A stretch of 64,000 nucleotides of DNA from Bacillota bacterium (GCA_023388055.1 JAEWGW010000019.1:186001-250000); one strand, 5' to 3'; positions 26,705 to 36,752 are shown, counted from the first letter of the stretch. The notes: generated by a model not told the origin, from the letters alone. Program-made: numbers and translations.

Positions 26705-29700
26705 TACTCTCAAAAAAATTCTCGTTATTGGCTCCGGCCCCATCGTCATCGGCCAAGCTGCGGAGTTCGACTATGCCGGCACCCAGGCCTGCCAGGCCCT
26801 CAAGGAGGAGGGGCTGGAGGTAGTGCTGATCAACAGCAACCCGGCCACCATCATGACCGACACCAATATGGCCGACAAGGTGTACATCGAACCCATCACC
26901 CTGGAGTTCGTCACCAATATCATCCGCACCGAAAAGCCGGACGGCCTGCTGCCCACTTTGGGCGGCCAAACCGGTCTGAATATGGCGGTAGCCCTGGCCA
27001 AGGCCGGTGTGCTGGAGCGGGAGAATGTAAAGCTTCTGGGCACCCAGCTGTCGGCCATCGAAAAGGCCGAGGACCGGGACCTGTTCCGCGACCTGATGCG
27101 CGAGCTGGAGCAGCCGGTGCCGGACTCCGCCATCGTCACCACCGTCGAAGAGGCAGTGACTTTTGCCAACGAAATCGGCTATCCCATCATCATCCGTCCA
27201 GCTTATACTCTGGGCGGCACAGGCGGCGGCATCTGCGCCAACGAAGAAGAGCTGATCGAGATTGTCAGCTCCGGCATCCGCTACAGCCCCATTGGCCAGT
27301 GTCTGGTGGAGAAGAGCATCGCCGGCATGAAGGAAGTCGAGTATGAGGTCATGCGGGACGCCAACGACAACTGTATCGTGGTCTGCAACATGGAGAACTT
27401 CGATCCGGTTGGCGTACATACCGGCGACAGCATCGTCGTAGCTCCCAGCCAAACCCTGTCCGACCGCGAGTACCAAATGCTCCGCTCCGCGTCGCTGAAG
27501 ATTATCCGCGCGCTGAATATCGAAGGCGGCTGCAACGTCCAGTTCGCCCTGGACCCCCACAGCTTCCAATATTATGTCATCGAGGTAAATCCCCGGGTCA
27601 GCCGCTCCTCGGCCCTGGCCTCCAAGGCAACAGGTTATCCCATCGCCAAGATGGCGGCCAAAATCGCCGTCGGGTATACCCTGGATGAAATCGTCAACCC
27701 GGTTACCGGCCAAACCTATGCCTGCTTTGAGCCGACCCTGGACTATATCGTAAGCAAAATTCCGCGCTGGCCCTTCGACAAGTTCATCTCGGCCAACCGG
27801 AAGCTGGGCACCCAGATGAAAGCCACCGGCGAGGTGATGGCCATCGGCCGGACCTTCGAGGAATCCATGCACAAGGCGATCCGCTCTCTGGAGATCGGCG
27901 TGCACCGCCTCTTCCTGAAGGGAACCGACGCGCTGGAGACAGAGGCGCTGGAAACCAGACTGAAGCGTCCCGACGATGAACGGATGTTCCTGATCGCCGA
28001 AGCGTACCGCAGAGGCTACACGCTGGATCAGATTCAAGAGCTGACCAAAATCGACTGGTGGTTCCTCTCCAAGCTGCAAGGCATGATCCGCTTCGAAGCG
28101 GAAATCGCCCAGCCTGAGCTGACACGCGAGCTGTTGTGGGAAACCAAACGGATGGGCTTCACCGACCGGGCTGTCGCCGAGATCAGAGCATTGGCCGGCT
28201 GCACGTCCTACGTGAAGGAAGCCGATGTGCGGACGCTGCGCTTTGAGCTGGGGCTGAAGCCGGTTTACAAGATGGTAGACACCTGCGCCGCGGAGTTTGA
28301 GGCCACCACGCCTTATTACTACTCCACCTACGAGACCGAGGATGAAGTCACCGAAACCATCAAGCAAAAGGTAGTGGTTCTGGGCTCCGGACCCATCCGT
28401 ATCGGCCAGGGCATCGAATTCGACTACTCCACCGTCCATGCCGTCTGGGCCATTCAGGAAGCCGGTTATGAAGCGGTGATTATCAATAACAACCCGGAGA
28501 CCGTGTCTACAGACTTCAACACCTCGGACCGGCTGTACTTCGAGCCGTTGTTCTTCGAGGATGTCATGAACGTCATCGAACGGGAAAAGCCCATCGGCGT
28601 TATCGTGCAGTTCGGCGGCCAAACCGCCATCAACCTGGCAGGTCCCCTGACCAAAGCCGGTGTGCGCATCCTGGGCTCCGATCTGGACAGCATCGACACG
28701 GCAGAGGACCGGAAGCGGTTCGAGGCGTTGATGAACGAGCTGAATATTGCCCAGCCTCCCGGAGGTACCGTAACCTCTGTGGATCAAGCAGTAGGCACAG
28801 CAGCCCGCTTCGGTTACCCGGTATTGGTTCGCCCCTCCTATGTGCTGGGCGGCCGGGCGATGGAAATCGTGTACTCTGACAATGAGCTTCTGAACTACAT
28901 GGAGCGCGCTGTGAAGATTAATCCGGAGCATCCTGTGCTGATCGACCGCTACATGCTGGGCAAGGAAGTGGAAGTGGACGCCATCTGCGACGGGGAAACG
29001 GTTCTTATCCCCGGCATCATGGAGCATGTGGAGCGGGCAGGCGTTCACTCCGGCGACTCCATTGCGGTGTATCCGCCACAGACACTGTCCGATCGGATCA
29101 AGCAGCAGATTGTGGACATCACCATCCGCATTGCCAAGGGTTTGAACGTAGTGGGTCTGGTGAACATCCAGTTCGTCATCTACAAGGATGAGGTGTATGT
29201 GATCGAGGTGAACCCGCGTTCCTCCCGGACCGTACCCTTCTTGAGCAAGGTGACCAAAATCCCCATGGCTAATGTGGCTACCCGGGTAATTATGGGCCAA
29301 ACCCTGAAGGAGCTGGGTTACACCGAAGGCCTGTGGCCGGAGGACGAGTATGTATCCGTCAAGGTGCCGGTATTCTCCTTCGCCAAGCTGCGCCGGGTGG
29401 ACACTACCTTAGGCCCTGAGATGAAATCCACCGGCGAGGTGATGGGCCGGGATATTACCTTCGCCAAGGCCCTGTACAAGGGGCTGGTAGGCTCCGGCAT
29501 GAAGATTCCGCCCACAGGGTCCATGATCGTAACTGTAGCCGACGGCGACAAGAAGGAAGCCATCGAGATAGTGAAAGGCTTCTACGCCATGGGCTACGAC
29601 ATTGTGGCTACCGGCGGCACGGCTTTAGCCTTCGAGGAAGCGGGCATCAAGGTGAAACGGGTCAACAAGCTCTCCGAGGGTTCGCCCAATATTCTCGATC

Positions 29701-29909
29701 TGATCCGCAACGGTCAGGCCCACTTTGTGGTGAACACTCTGACCAAGGGCAAAACTCCCGAGCGCGACGGCTTCCGCATCCGCCGGGAGGCAGTGGAAAA
29801 CGGTGTGGTCTGTATGACCTCGCTGGATACGGTGCGGGCGCTCCTGCATACGCTGGAGGCGATTAACTTCTCCTCCCGTCCGATGCCGGCCAATGTGGTA
29901 ACCTTGTAA
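26691..29909 (+). CDS. carB: Carbamoyl-phosphate synthase large subunit
   Basis: 1072 aa, full length, with two homologous ATP-grasp halves. The first half opens with LVIGSGPIVIGQAAEFDYAG, the second with VLGSGPIRIGQGIEFDYS near residue 565. The C-terminal MGS-like allosteric domain holds DIVATGGTA. Makes carbamoyl phosphate from bicarbonate, ammonia and two ATP. Followed by a 163-bp gap and pyrF; pyrK and pyrD, found here in Bacillus, are absent. Confidence 0.97.
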   Translation: MPKNNTLKKILVIGSGPIVIGQAAEFDYAGTQACQALKEEGLEVVLINSNPATIMTDTNMADKVYIEPITLEFVTNIIRTEKPDGLLPTLGGQTGLNMAVALAKAGVLERENVKLLGTQLSAIEKAEDRDLFRDLMRELEQPVPDSAIVTTVEEAVTFANEIGYPIIIRPAYTLGGTGGGICANEEELIEIVSSGIRYSPIGQCLVEKSIAGMKEVEYEVMRDANDNCIVVCNMENFDPVGVHTGDSIVVAPSQTLSDREYQMLRSASLKIIRALNIEGGCNVQFALDPHSFQYYVIEVNPRVSRSSALASKATGYPIAKMAAKIAVGYTLDEIVNPVTGQTYACFEPTLDYIVSKIPRWPFDKFISANRKLGTQMKATGEVMAIGRTFEESMHKAIRSLEIGVHRLFLKGTDALETEALETRLKRPDDERMFLIAEAYRRGYTLDQIQELTKIDWWFLSKLQGMIRFEAEIAQPELTRELLWETKRMGFTDRAVAEIRALAGCTSYVKEADVRTLRFELGLKPVYKMVDTCAAEFEATTPYYYSTYETEDEVTETIKQKVVVLGSGPIRIGQGIEFDYSTVHAVWAIQEAGYEAVIINNNPETVSTDFNTSDRLYFEPLFFEDVMNVIEREKPIGVIVQFGGQTAINLAGPLTKAGVRILGSDLDSIDTAEDRKRFEALMNELNIAQPPGGTVTSVDQAVGTAARFGYPVLVRPSYVLGGRAMEIVYSDNELLNYMERAVKINPEHPVLIDRYMLGKEVEVDAICDGETVLIPGIMEHVERAGVHSGDSIAVYPPQTLSDRIKQQIVDITIRIAKGLNVVGLVNIQFVIYKDEVYVIEVNPRSSRTVPFLSKVTKIPMANVATRVIMGQTLKELGYTEGLWPEDEYVSVKVPVFSFAKLRRVDTTLGPEMKSTGEVMGRDITFAKALYKGLVGSGMKIPPTGSMIVTVADGDKKEAIEIVKGFYAMGYDIVATGGTALAFEEAGIKVKRVNKLSEGSPNILDLIRNGQAHFVVNTLTKGKTPERDGFRIRREAVENGVVCMTSLDTVRALLHTLEAINFSSRPMPANVVTL

Positions 29910-30072
29910 TCATCATTTACGCAAAATGACATAAGAAGCCCTGCCCGCAGGCTGGGGCGGCTCCGGTGCTGCCGGAGACGCTTTTCGGTTCTGCGTGCCG
30001 GGCTCCTGTCTTGATAGAAGGCGTTCCAGGGTTCACGGGACGTTCTGATCCATACGAAGGAGGCGTCAACAC

Positions 30073-30840
30073 GTGGCGGAGCTTCAACAACCTGCATCCG
30101 GTCTGCGGGGAAAAATAGCGGCCGAGATCGCCGAACGGATCATTATTCCACTGGATTACCCGTCTGCCCAGGCAGCCAGCGGACTCCTGGAGAAGCTGCG
30201 GGGCATCCCCTGCTACATGAAGGTGGGCATGCAGCTTTTTTATGCGGAGGGGCCCGCATTTGTGAGGAGTCTGAAGGAGCAGGGCTACAAGGTATTTGTG
30301 GACCTGAAAATGCATGATATCCCCAACACCGTGGGGGGGGGAGCGGAGAGCATTACCCGGCTGGGAGCAGATATGTTCAACGTCCACGCGGCCGGCGGCA
30401 AGGCTATGATGGAGGCGGCGCGAGAGGGGATGGAGCGGGCGCTTGGCCAAAGCGCCGGCGCGCTTAAACGTCCGCTGCTGATCGCCGTCACCCAGCTGAC
30501 CAGCACCAGCCAGACGGTCATGAACGGAGAAATCGGCATTCCGGGTTCGGTGGAGGAGGCTGTGCTGCGGTACGCATCCTTAACCCGGAGCGCGGGTTTG
30601 GATGGTGTGGTTGCCTCTCCCTTGGAGGTGGCGGCCATTAAAGCCGCGGTTGGCTCCCAGTTTGTAACGGTAACTCCGGGTGTCCGTCCCGCAGGTGCAG
30701 ACAAGGGGGACCAGTCCCGGGTGATGACGCCGCGGGAAGCCTTCGCACAGGGAACCGATTTTATTGTGATGGGCCGTCCTATTACAGCTGCGCCGGATCC
30801 GCGGCAGGCACTGGAAACTATTCTGAAGGAGCTGAGCTAA
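30073..30840 (+). CDS. pyrF: Orotidine-5'-phosphate decarboxylase
   Basis: 255 aa TIM barrel converting OMP to UMP. Active-site lysine and aspartates in VDLKMHDIPNT; phosphate site in TPGVRPAGADKGDQ. GTG start at 30073 behind gaaggaggcg. A run of nine G (30332-30340) encodes VGGG right after the active site and is a possible slippage spot. An N-terminal extension of about 23 residues precedes the first barrel strand. pyrE follows 3 bp later. Confidence 0.95.
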   Translation: MAELQQPASGLRGKIAAEIAERIIIPLDYPSAQAASGLLEKLRGIPCYMKVGMQLFYAEGPAFVRSLKEQGYKVFVDLKMHDIPNTVGGGAESITRLGADMFNVHAAGGKAMMEAAREGMERALGQSAGALKRPLLIAVTQLTSTSQTVMNGEIGIPGSVEEAVLRYASLTRSAGLDGVVASPLEVAAIKAAVGSQFVTVTPGVRPAGADKGDQSRVMTPREAFAQGTDFIVMGRPITAAPDPRQALETILKELS

Positions 30841-30843
30841 AGT

Positions 30844-31497
30844 ATGCCGAATACCGGAAATCTGAACGCCCTTGCAGGACAAATTGCCAAGGAGCTGCTG
30901 AACATCAAGGCGGTAGCCCTGCGGCCGGACCAGCCGTTTACCTGGACCTCCGGCATTATTTCCCCCATCTATTGCGACAACCGGCTGACCATGTCCTACC
31001 CGGCTATCCGCAGCCTGATCGCGGACGGCTTCGTGCAGCTGATCCGCCAATTTTATCCGGACGCGGAGATCATCGCAGGCACTGCTACAGCGGGCATTCC
31101 CCATGCTGCCTGGGTGGCGGAGCGGATGAACCTGCCCATGGTTTACATCCGGGACAAGGCCAAGGGCCATGGCAAGAAGAACCAGATCGAGGGTTTATTG
31201 CCCGAGGGGGCCAAAACCGTGGTGATTGAGGATTTGATCTCCACCGGCGGCAGCTCCCTGAAGGCTGCATTGGCGGTGAATGAGGCAGGCGGTAATGCAC
31301 TGGGAGTGGCGGCGATTTTCTCGTACCAGCTGGACCAGGCCGAGGCGACCTTCAGCGAAGCGGACATGCCTCTGCACACGCTGTCCAACTATACGGCGCT
31401 GATCGAGGAGGCTGTGAAGCAGGGCAGCATCCGGGAATCGGATGTGGAGCTGCTCCAGTCCTGGCGGAAGGACCCGCAGGCGTTCGGCAAAAAGTAA
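30844..31497 (+). CDS. pyrE: Orotate phosphoribosyltransferase
   Basis: 217 aa. PRPP-binding motif VVIEDLISTGGSSLKAA, with KGHGKKNQIEG as the flexible catalytic loop. Forms OMP from orotate and PRPP. Last gene of the pyr operon, followed by a strong terminator at 31555-31608. Confidence 0.96.
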   Translation: MPNTGNLNALAGQIAKELLNIKAVALRPDQPFTWTSGIISPIYCDNRLTMSYPAIRSLIADGFVQLIRQFYPDAEIIAGTATAGIPHAAWVAERMNLPMVYIRDKAKGHGKKNQIEGLLPEGAKTVVIEDLISTGGSSLKAALAVNEAGGNALGVAAIFSYQLDQAEATFSEADMPLHTLSNYTALIEEAVKQGSIRESDVELLQSWRKDPQAFGKK

Positions 31498-31554
31498 GTT
31501 TAGCCACTTAGGCTGCAGCGAATGCAACTGTTCGCAGGCAGCGGCTCTTATACG

Positions 31555-31608
31555 CTCCGGTTGCGGAGGCTGGCGGATTCACCGCGGCTTCCGCTGCCGG
31601 AGTTTTTT
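31555..31608 (+). terminator. Terminator of the pyr operon
   Basis: Extended stem: ctccgg ... gcgg / ccgc ... ccggag, followed by TTTTTTGG. Confidence 0.8.
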
Positions 31609-31645
31609 GGTGGCTCTAGGCGAGTTTGCAGACAAACCCTGGCTC

Positions 31646-31829
31646 TAACGGAACTGAAACGCTCTTAGCGGCTTAAAATGGGCCGGTTTGAAAATCTAAC
31701 GGAACTGAGAAGCGCTTAGCCGGGGAAAGTGGGGGATGGCGCGCTAAAATCAGCATATAAGAGTCGCAGAGTTCCGTTAGGTTTCAGACAAGCCGGATTT
31801 TTGCTTCTAAGGGTCGTTGAGTTCCGTTA
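31646..31829. repeat. Four-box inverted repeat element, copy B
   Basis: TAACGG at 31646 and 31697, inverted CCGTTA at 31774 and 31824: spacing 51, 77, 50. Direct boxes read taacggaactgagaagcgc; inverted boxes read cgcagagttccgttag. Same GAACTGAG sub-type as copy D. Lies between pyrE terminator and degV. Confidence 0.87.
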
Positions 31830-31930
31830 GACTTGCAACGGGGGCATGCTAAGGCTTCCTCATCCGCTGATGGGCCAAGGCATTCTCTTCTTGATTCAGG
31901 CACCGTCAATTGCCTCTCAAGCTTCCTACC

Positions 31931-31959
31931 TTTTCAAGCCCCTCCCGCACCGCTATAAT
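31931..31959 (+). promoter_or_regulatory. Probable degV promoter
   Basis: Perfect TATAAT at 31954-31959 with a weak TTTTCA 17 bp upstream; 60 bp before the degV start. Confidence 0.45.
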
Positions 31960-32019
31960 AGATAGGGTGGGTTCAAGAAGCAGATCCGACAGGATCTGGA
32001 GAAGGGAAGGAAATCATTC

Positions 32020-32877
32020 ATGCCGTCCATCCAAATTGTTGCGGACAGCACCTGCGATTTAACGCCAGACATGATCCGGGATCATAACATCCGGATTATA
32101 CCGCTCCATGTTGTATTCGGAGACCGTACCTACCGCGACGGTGCGGATATGACGACTGCCGAATTGTATGAGAAAGTGGAGAAGGAAGGGGAGCTTCCCA
32201 AAACAGCGGCCCCCTCGCCTGCTGATTTTGTCCAATCCTTCGAGAACATCGTCCTTGGGAATCAGCGTATTGTATACATAAGCATCTCTTCCGAATTGTC
32301 ATCTACCTACCAGAATGCGGTCATTGCCAGCCGGGAATTCCCCGAAGGCACCATTGAAGTGGTAGACTCCCGCAATTTGTCCACCGGCATCGGGGTGACG
32401 GTGATGAAGGCCGTGGACTACGTCAAGGCCGGAATGGATGATCTGTCGGAGCTGGCTAACCGGCTTCGGGAGGATACAGCGCTGGTAGAGTCCGAGTTTG
32501 TCATCGACACCCTGGATTATCTGCATAAGGGAGGACGCTGCAGCGGCACCCAGCTGGTGATCGGCAGTCTGCTGCGGATTCATCCGGTGATCAAGGTGGT
32601 AGACGGCTCCATGATTGTCGCGGAGAAGCTGCGCGGCAAGATGGACAAGGTGGTGCAAAGCCTGCTTGACCGGGCCTTGAGCCACAGGGATACCATCGAC
32701 ACCAAACGGATTTTCATCACCCATTCCCTGGCTGCGGATAATGCGGCTTGGGTCAAGGGAGAGCTGGAGAAGCAGTTCCCCGGCAGCGAGGTTATTGTCA
32801 CCAATGCCGGCTGCGTCATCTCCAGCCATTGCGGCCCCGGCACCGTAGGCATTTTATTTGCCAAACGCCCGGCATAA
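32020..32877 (+). CDS. DegV-family fatty-acid-binding protein
   Basis: 285 aa, complete. Family hallmarks: VADSTCDLTPDM at the N-terminus, TAAPSPADF, ISISSELSSTYQNA, and GTVGILFAKRP at the end. DegV/FakB-type proteins bind a fatty acid for a partner kinase (FakA); no kinase gene is adjacent, so which fatty-acid or other role it has is open. ATG behind gaagggaagg; single-gene unit with its own terminator. Confidence 0.92.
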   Translation: MPSIQIVADSTCDLTPDMIRDHNIRIIPLHVVFGDRTYRDGADMTTAELYEKVEKEGELPKTAAPSPADFVQSFENIVLGNQRIVYISISSELSSTYQNAVIASREFPEGTIEVVDSRNLSTGIGVTVMKAVDYVKAGMDDLSELANRLREDTALVESEFVIDTLDYLHKGGRCSGTQLVIGSLLRIHPVIKVVDGSMIVAEKLRGKMDKVVQSLLDRALSHRDTIDTKRIFITHSLAADNAAWVKGELEKQFPGSEVIVTNAGCVISSHCGPGTVGILFAKRPA

Positions 32878-32893
32878 CCGGCTTGCTTCACCC

Positions 32894-32928
32894 AAAACCC
32901 GCACTTCCGAAAGGAGGCTGCGGGTTTT
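32894..32928 (+). terminator. Terminator of degV
   Basis: aaaacccgca / tgcgggtttt arms around a 15-nt loop; T-rich end. Confidence 0.85.
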
Positions 32929-32953
32929 GTATATGTTCCCGGAATATTACAGA

Positions 32954-32983
32954 GCATTCCAGGGCATTCCAGGGCATTCCGGC
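32954..32983 (+). repeat. Short tandem repeat, three 10-bp units
   Basis: gcattccagg gcattccagg, then gcattccggc. Lies in the gap before the second sugar ABC system. Confidence 0.8.
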
Positions 32984-33115
32984 ACTCGGAACATTCGCCA
33001 TTTACCCCGGTAGTATCGTCCTTCCCTCCGGTTTTCCGTTGAAGGCGGCTCCTGTATGCTTATTACAGTAAGCCCTTTCATAACAGCAGAGAGTCGGGAA
33101 ACGGAGGAGCTAAGG

Positions 33116-34063
33116 ATGGAAATGGCGACGGTAAAAGCCGTCAAGGAAACAGCGCTGCCCTACAGGCGGCTCAAACGGATATGGAAATATAAGCTGCTTT
33201 ATGTACTGCTGCTGCCGGCTTGCACATGGGTATTCATCTTTGATTATTTGCCGCTTCACGGAATCAGAATCGCCTTTATGGATTATAATTCCATCCAGGG
33301 TTATGCTGGCAGCCATTGGGCCGGGTTCAAATATTTCCGCATGCTGCTGGAATCGGAGATGTTCCGCAACTCCTTCAAGAATACCCTGATCATCAGCCTG
33401 TACAAAATGATCAGCGGTTTTTTATGCCCCATTGTGCTGGCGCTCGCCTTAAACGAAATCCGCATCAGATGGTTCAAAAAAACGCTGCAGACAGCCGTGT
33501 ATCTTCCCCGGTTTGTCTCCTGGGTGGTCTATGGCGGCATCATTACGCTCCTGTTGTCCCCTGAAACCGGTCTCATCAATAAGCTGGAAGGGCTTCTGGG
33601 GATGAAGGCGGCCTACCTGCTGGCCGATCCGGCATCCTTCCGGTTTATTCTGGTGCTGACGGATGCCATGAAGGAAATGGGCTGGGCGGCCATCATCTAT
33701 ATTGCGGCTATCGCCGGACTCAATCCCGAGGTTTATGAAGCGGCGGTTATGGACGGGGCAGGGCGGTTTCACCGTATTTTGCATGTGACTCTGCCGGGAA
33801 TTACCGATACCATCATCGTCGTTTTTATCCTTCGGGTAGGCTACATCATGAGCGCAGGGCTGGATCAGATCATCAACCTGTATAACCCTATGGTATTTGA
33901 AGTGGGGGATATTCTGGACACCTATATCTACCGGATTGGCATTGAGCAGTTCAACCTGAGTCTGGCGGCGGCAGCGGATCTGATCAAGGGCATAATCGGA
34001 CTGATCCTGGTTCTTCTGGCCAATCAGGCGGCCAAACGGATGAATGATTCGGGCATTTTTTGA
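33116..34063 (+). CDS. ABC transporter permease, LplB/YteP type
   Basis: 315 aa from ATG at 33116 behind acggagg; upstream ATG at 33056 adds a non-membrane stretch without a ribosome site. Six hydrophobic helices and the EAA loop NPEVYEAAVMDGAGRFHRI. First subunit of an importer of the LplB-YtcP-LipO group, typically for complex saccharide fragments such as those from rhamnogalacturonan (family knowledge). No ATPase gene is present. Confidence 0.92.
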   Translation: MEMATVKAVKETALPYRRLKRIWKYKLLYVLLLPACTWVFIFDYLPLHGIRIAFMDYNSIQGYAGSHWAGFKYFRMLLESEMFRNSFKNTLIISLYKMISGFLCPIVLALALNEIRIRWFKKTLQTAVYLPRFVSWVVYGGIITLLLSPETGLINKLEGLLGMKAAYLLADPASFRFILVLTDAMKEMGWAAIIYIAAIAGLNPEVYEAAVMDGAGRFHRILHVTLPGITDTIIVVFILRVGYIMSAGLDQIINLYNPMVFEVGDILDTYIYRIGIEQFNLSLAAAADLIKGIIGLILVLLANQAAKRMNDSGIF

Positions 34064-34080
34064 GAAGGGGGCATCTTACC

Positions 34081-34956
34081 GTGAAAATGAGCAAAGGCGA
34101 AGCTTCCTTTGTAACGATCAACTACACGCTGCTAACCGCCATGACGCTGATGATCGTTCTGCCGTTCTGGTATGTGCTCGCCGTATCTGTCACGCCGTAC
34201 CATGTGTTCAGCGAGAAAAACGGGCTGATCCTGTTTCCCCGGAGCTTCAGCCTTCAATATTACGAGTATTTGCTGGCCAAAGGCTCCCTGATTTATTCCT
34301 CCTACGCCAATACACTGCGCAATACGGCCGGGGGTGTGCTGCTGGCTCTGTTTTTGACCGTGTCAGCGGCTTATGCGCTCTCCGAAAAGAAGCTGCCCGG
34401 CAGGCGGATCATCCTTCTGTATTTTATTTTTACCATGCTGTTTAAGGGCGGGATGATCCCCACCTATATCAATATCAAGGCGCTGGGGCTTTTGAACTCC
34501 AACATGGTGCTGATCCTGGTGATGGCTTACAGCGCGTTTAACATGATTATCATGAAGTCCTTCTTCGAGGGAATCCCGGAGAGCCTGAAGGAATCGGCCT
34601 CCATTGACGGCGCCTCCGAATTCCGGATTTTGTGGCAGATTGTGCTCCCACTGTCCATGCCCGTTATGGCCACTATCGGCTTGCTGTACATGGTAGTGTA
34701 CTGGAATGACTTCTTCAACGCCATGCTGTATGTGACCGATTGGGGAAAAGCACCTGTCCAGCTGGTGCTGCGCACCATCATCGCCAACTCCAGCCTGCCC
34801 CCGGAGCTGCTGGAGGCCGCAGGCTCCGCACCGCCTCCCACCATCGGCATCCAGATGGCAGCGATTGTAATTGTCGCTTTGCCGATGATGATCATTTACC
34901 CCTTTATCCAGAAATATTTTGAACAGGGGATGCTGCTGGGCTCTGTGAAAGGTTAG
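34081..34956 (+). CDS. ABC transporter permease, YtcP type
   Basis: 291 aa from a GTG with aagggggc eight bases before it. EAA loop seen as IPESLKESASIDGASEFRIL; typical C-terminus ends LLGSVKG. Pairs with the preceding permease, 17 bp away. The binding lipoprotein follows after 62 bp. Confidence 0.92.
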   Translation: MKMSKGEASFVTINYTLLTAMTLMIVLPFWYVLAVSVTPYHVFSEKNGLILFPRSFSLQYYEYLLAKGSLIYSSYANTLRNTAGGVLLALFLTVSAAYALSEKKLPGRRIILLYFIFTMLFKGGMIPTYINIKALGLLNSNMVLILVMAYSAFNMIIMKSFFEGIPESLKESASIDGASEFRILWQIVLPLSMPVMATIGLLYMVVYWNDFFNAMLYVTDWGKAPVQLVLRTIIANSSLPPELLEAAGSAPPPTIGIQMAAIVIVALPMMIIYPFIQKYFEQGMLLGSVKG

Positions 34957-35018
34957 TTCGTTTCTGCGGCATCCGCTGTGGGATTGATAAATATCATTAA
35001 TCAAGGAGGTCAGCCAAT

Positions 35019-36674
35019 ATGGCGACTATCGGGAGAAAAATATCCATGGGTATGCTTGCCGCCGCTTTAGCGGGCACCGTGACGCTTGTTGGATGCGGTA
35101 ATGACAACGGGGAGGGAGGTGCTTCAGCTCCTCCGCCGGCGGCTTCAGCAGGCAGCGCTTCGGCGGCAGCTGGAACACAAGCCCCGGCAGCTCCTTACGA
35201 GATCAAGTTCCTCAAGTCCCAGGATATCTCCAAGCCGTATGATTACACCAAGGATGCCGTTCTCCAGGCCATCGAAAAAAAGCTGAATGTCAAGATCATC
35301 CCGGAGATGGTGGATCTGCAGCAGTACAAAACCAAGCTGAACCTGAAGATGGCCGGTGGCGATATTCCTGATGTAGTGGTCAAAATCGACTTCGCCGATG
35401 ACTTCCAGAAGTATGCCCAGCAGGGGGCTTTTGCGGATCTGACCCCGTTGTTGAACGAAAAGGATACGCCCAATATTATGCGTGAGGTACCGCCGGAGGT
35501 TTTCGAAAAAACCAAGGTGAATGGCAAAATTTACGGTCTCCCCTTCCAGGGCGGCCCCGGCGCCGGATACCGTTGGAATCTGGCTATGCGCAAGGATTAT
35601 CTGGACAGCACCGGCTCCGCAATTCCGAAAACACTGGACGACTACTACAATCTCCTTAAGAGGATCAAAGCGGCGAAGCCGGAAGTGATTCCATTAGGCG
35701 GATATACGGCGCAGATCGGCCAGCCCAAGTATGCCAATAACTCCTTCGACCATATCTTCGGCGCTTACGGCGTCACGCCCGGTTATTTTACGGAGAAAAA
35801 CGGCGAATTCAGCAGCTACGATACCGATCCCAAAACCAGAGAAGCCCTTCTGCTTTTGCAGAAGATGTATGCGGAAGGCCTGATTGACAAGGAATTTCCC
35901 ACTATCAAAGAGGAGCAGCTGCGGGCGAAGCTGTACAGCGGCAAGCTGTTTTCCTGGATGGGCTGGTGGTCCACAGCCAATGATTACGATACTCAGATCG
36001 AAGCCAATGAGCTGAAGAAAAGCGGCAAGCTGGCCGCGGACGGCAGCCTCCCCAATCAGGTGGAGCAGCCCTTCAAGTATCTGGCTCTGACCGGCTCCCT
36101 GCTGGGTACCGACGGCAAAGCGGTGGCTCCCGCCGGAGCGCCCTTCGCCCAAATGACCGCCATCAGCGCCAAAACCAAGGATCCCAAGCGGGCGCTGGCC
36201 ATTCTGGAAAATTCCCTGACTCCGGAAAACCAGATGCTCACTGTCTGGGGAATCGAGAATGAGGATTACACTATCGTGGACAACAAGCTGAAGATGGTGA
36301 CGGACATTGTTGATCCGAAAACCCAGGTGGACAAAAACGGCCATTACCGCGGTGTGCAAAGCTATCTGGTCTCCCCCGGCCTGAAGGGCTGGCCGCGTTA
36401 TCTGGAATCGGTGCCGCTGCGTAACGCCCAGGCGTTGGATATTGCCATCAACAATAAATACCAGATTACCGACGCCTCCAATTATCTGGACTCCCCTACC
36501 AAAATTGAGAAGCTGACCGAGCTGAATACCATGCGCGACTCGGTGTTTACCCAGATTATTATGGGCGGGGATATCAAGAAATTCGATGAATTTGCGGAAA
36601 AATGGAGGGCTCAGGGCGGAGCGCAGATTCTGAAGGAGCTGGGAGCTTCGTTCCAGAAGAAAGCTGGGAAATAA
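35019..36674 (+). CDS. Extracellular solute-binding lipoprotein, LipO type
   Basis: 551 aa. Signal with lipobox LVGC, then an Ala/Ser/Pro-rich linker of about 35 residues (low-complexity). The long length and motifs such as DDYYNLLKRIKAAKPEVIPL fit the LipO/YtcQ group for oligosaccharide uptake. ATG behind caaggaggt. Binding partner of the two permeases upstream; ligand unknown. Confidence 0.92.
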   Translation: MATIGRKISMGMLAAALAGTVTLVGCGNDNGEGGASAPPPAASAGSASAAAGTQAPAAPYEIKFLKSQDISKPYDYTKDAVLQAIEKKLNVKIIPEMVDLQQYKTKLNLKMAGGDIPDVVVKIDFADDFQKYAQQGAFADLTPLLNEKDTPNIMREVPPEVFEKTKVNGKIYGLPFQGGPGAGYRWNLAMRKDYLDSTGSAIPKTLDDYYNLLKRIKAAKPEVIPLGGYTAQIGQPKYANNSFDHIFGAYGVTPGYFTEKNGEFSSYDTDPKTREALLLLQKMYAEGLIDKEFPTIKEEQLRAKLYSGKLFSWMGWWSTANDYDTQIEANELKKSGKLAADGSLPNQVEQPFKYLALTGSLLGTDGKAVAPAGAPFAQMTAISAKTKDPKRALAILENSLTPENQMLTVWGIENEDYTIVDNKLKMVTDIVDPKTQVDKNGHYRGVQSYLVSPGLKGWPRYLESVPLRNAQALDIAINNKYQITDASNYLDSPTKIEKLTELNTMRDSVFTQIIMGGDIKKFDEFAEKWRAQGGAQILKELGASFQKKAGK

Positions 36675-36752
36675 ATCCTGACCCGCGGATGCATGAGGCA
36701 GGATACGCAAAACCGGGCGGAGAATACGAATAAAGGAACGGCTAAGTCCCAT

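Noticed and set aside
26589..29300. 903-codon minus-strand open frame opposite carB
   Set aside because: Antisense to carB with third-position bias of carB; His/Gly/Gln-rich nonsense composition.
32940..33000. Tandem repeat considered as a CRISPR-like array
   Set aside because: Units are contiguous 10-mers without spacers; no CRISPR array occurs in the window.
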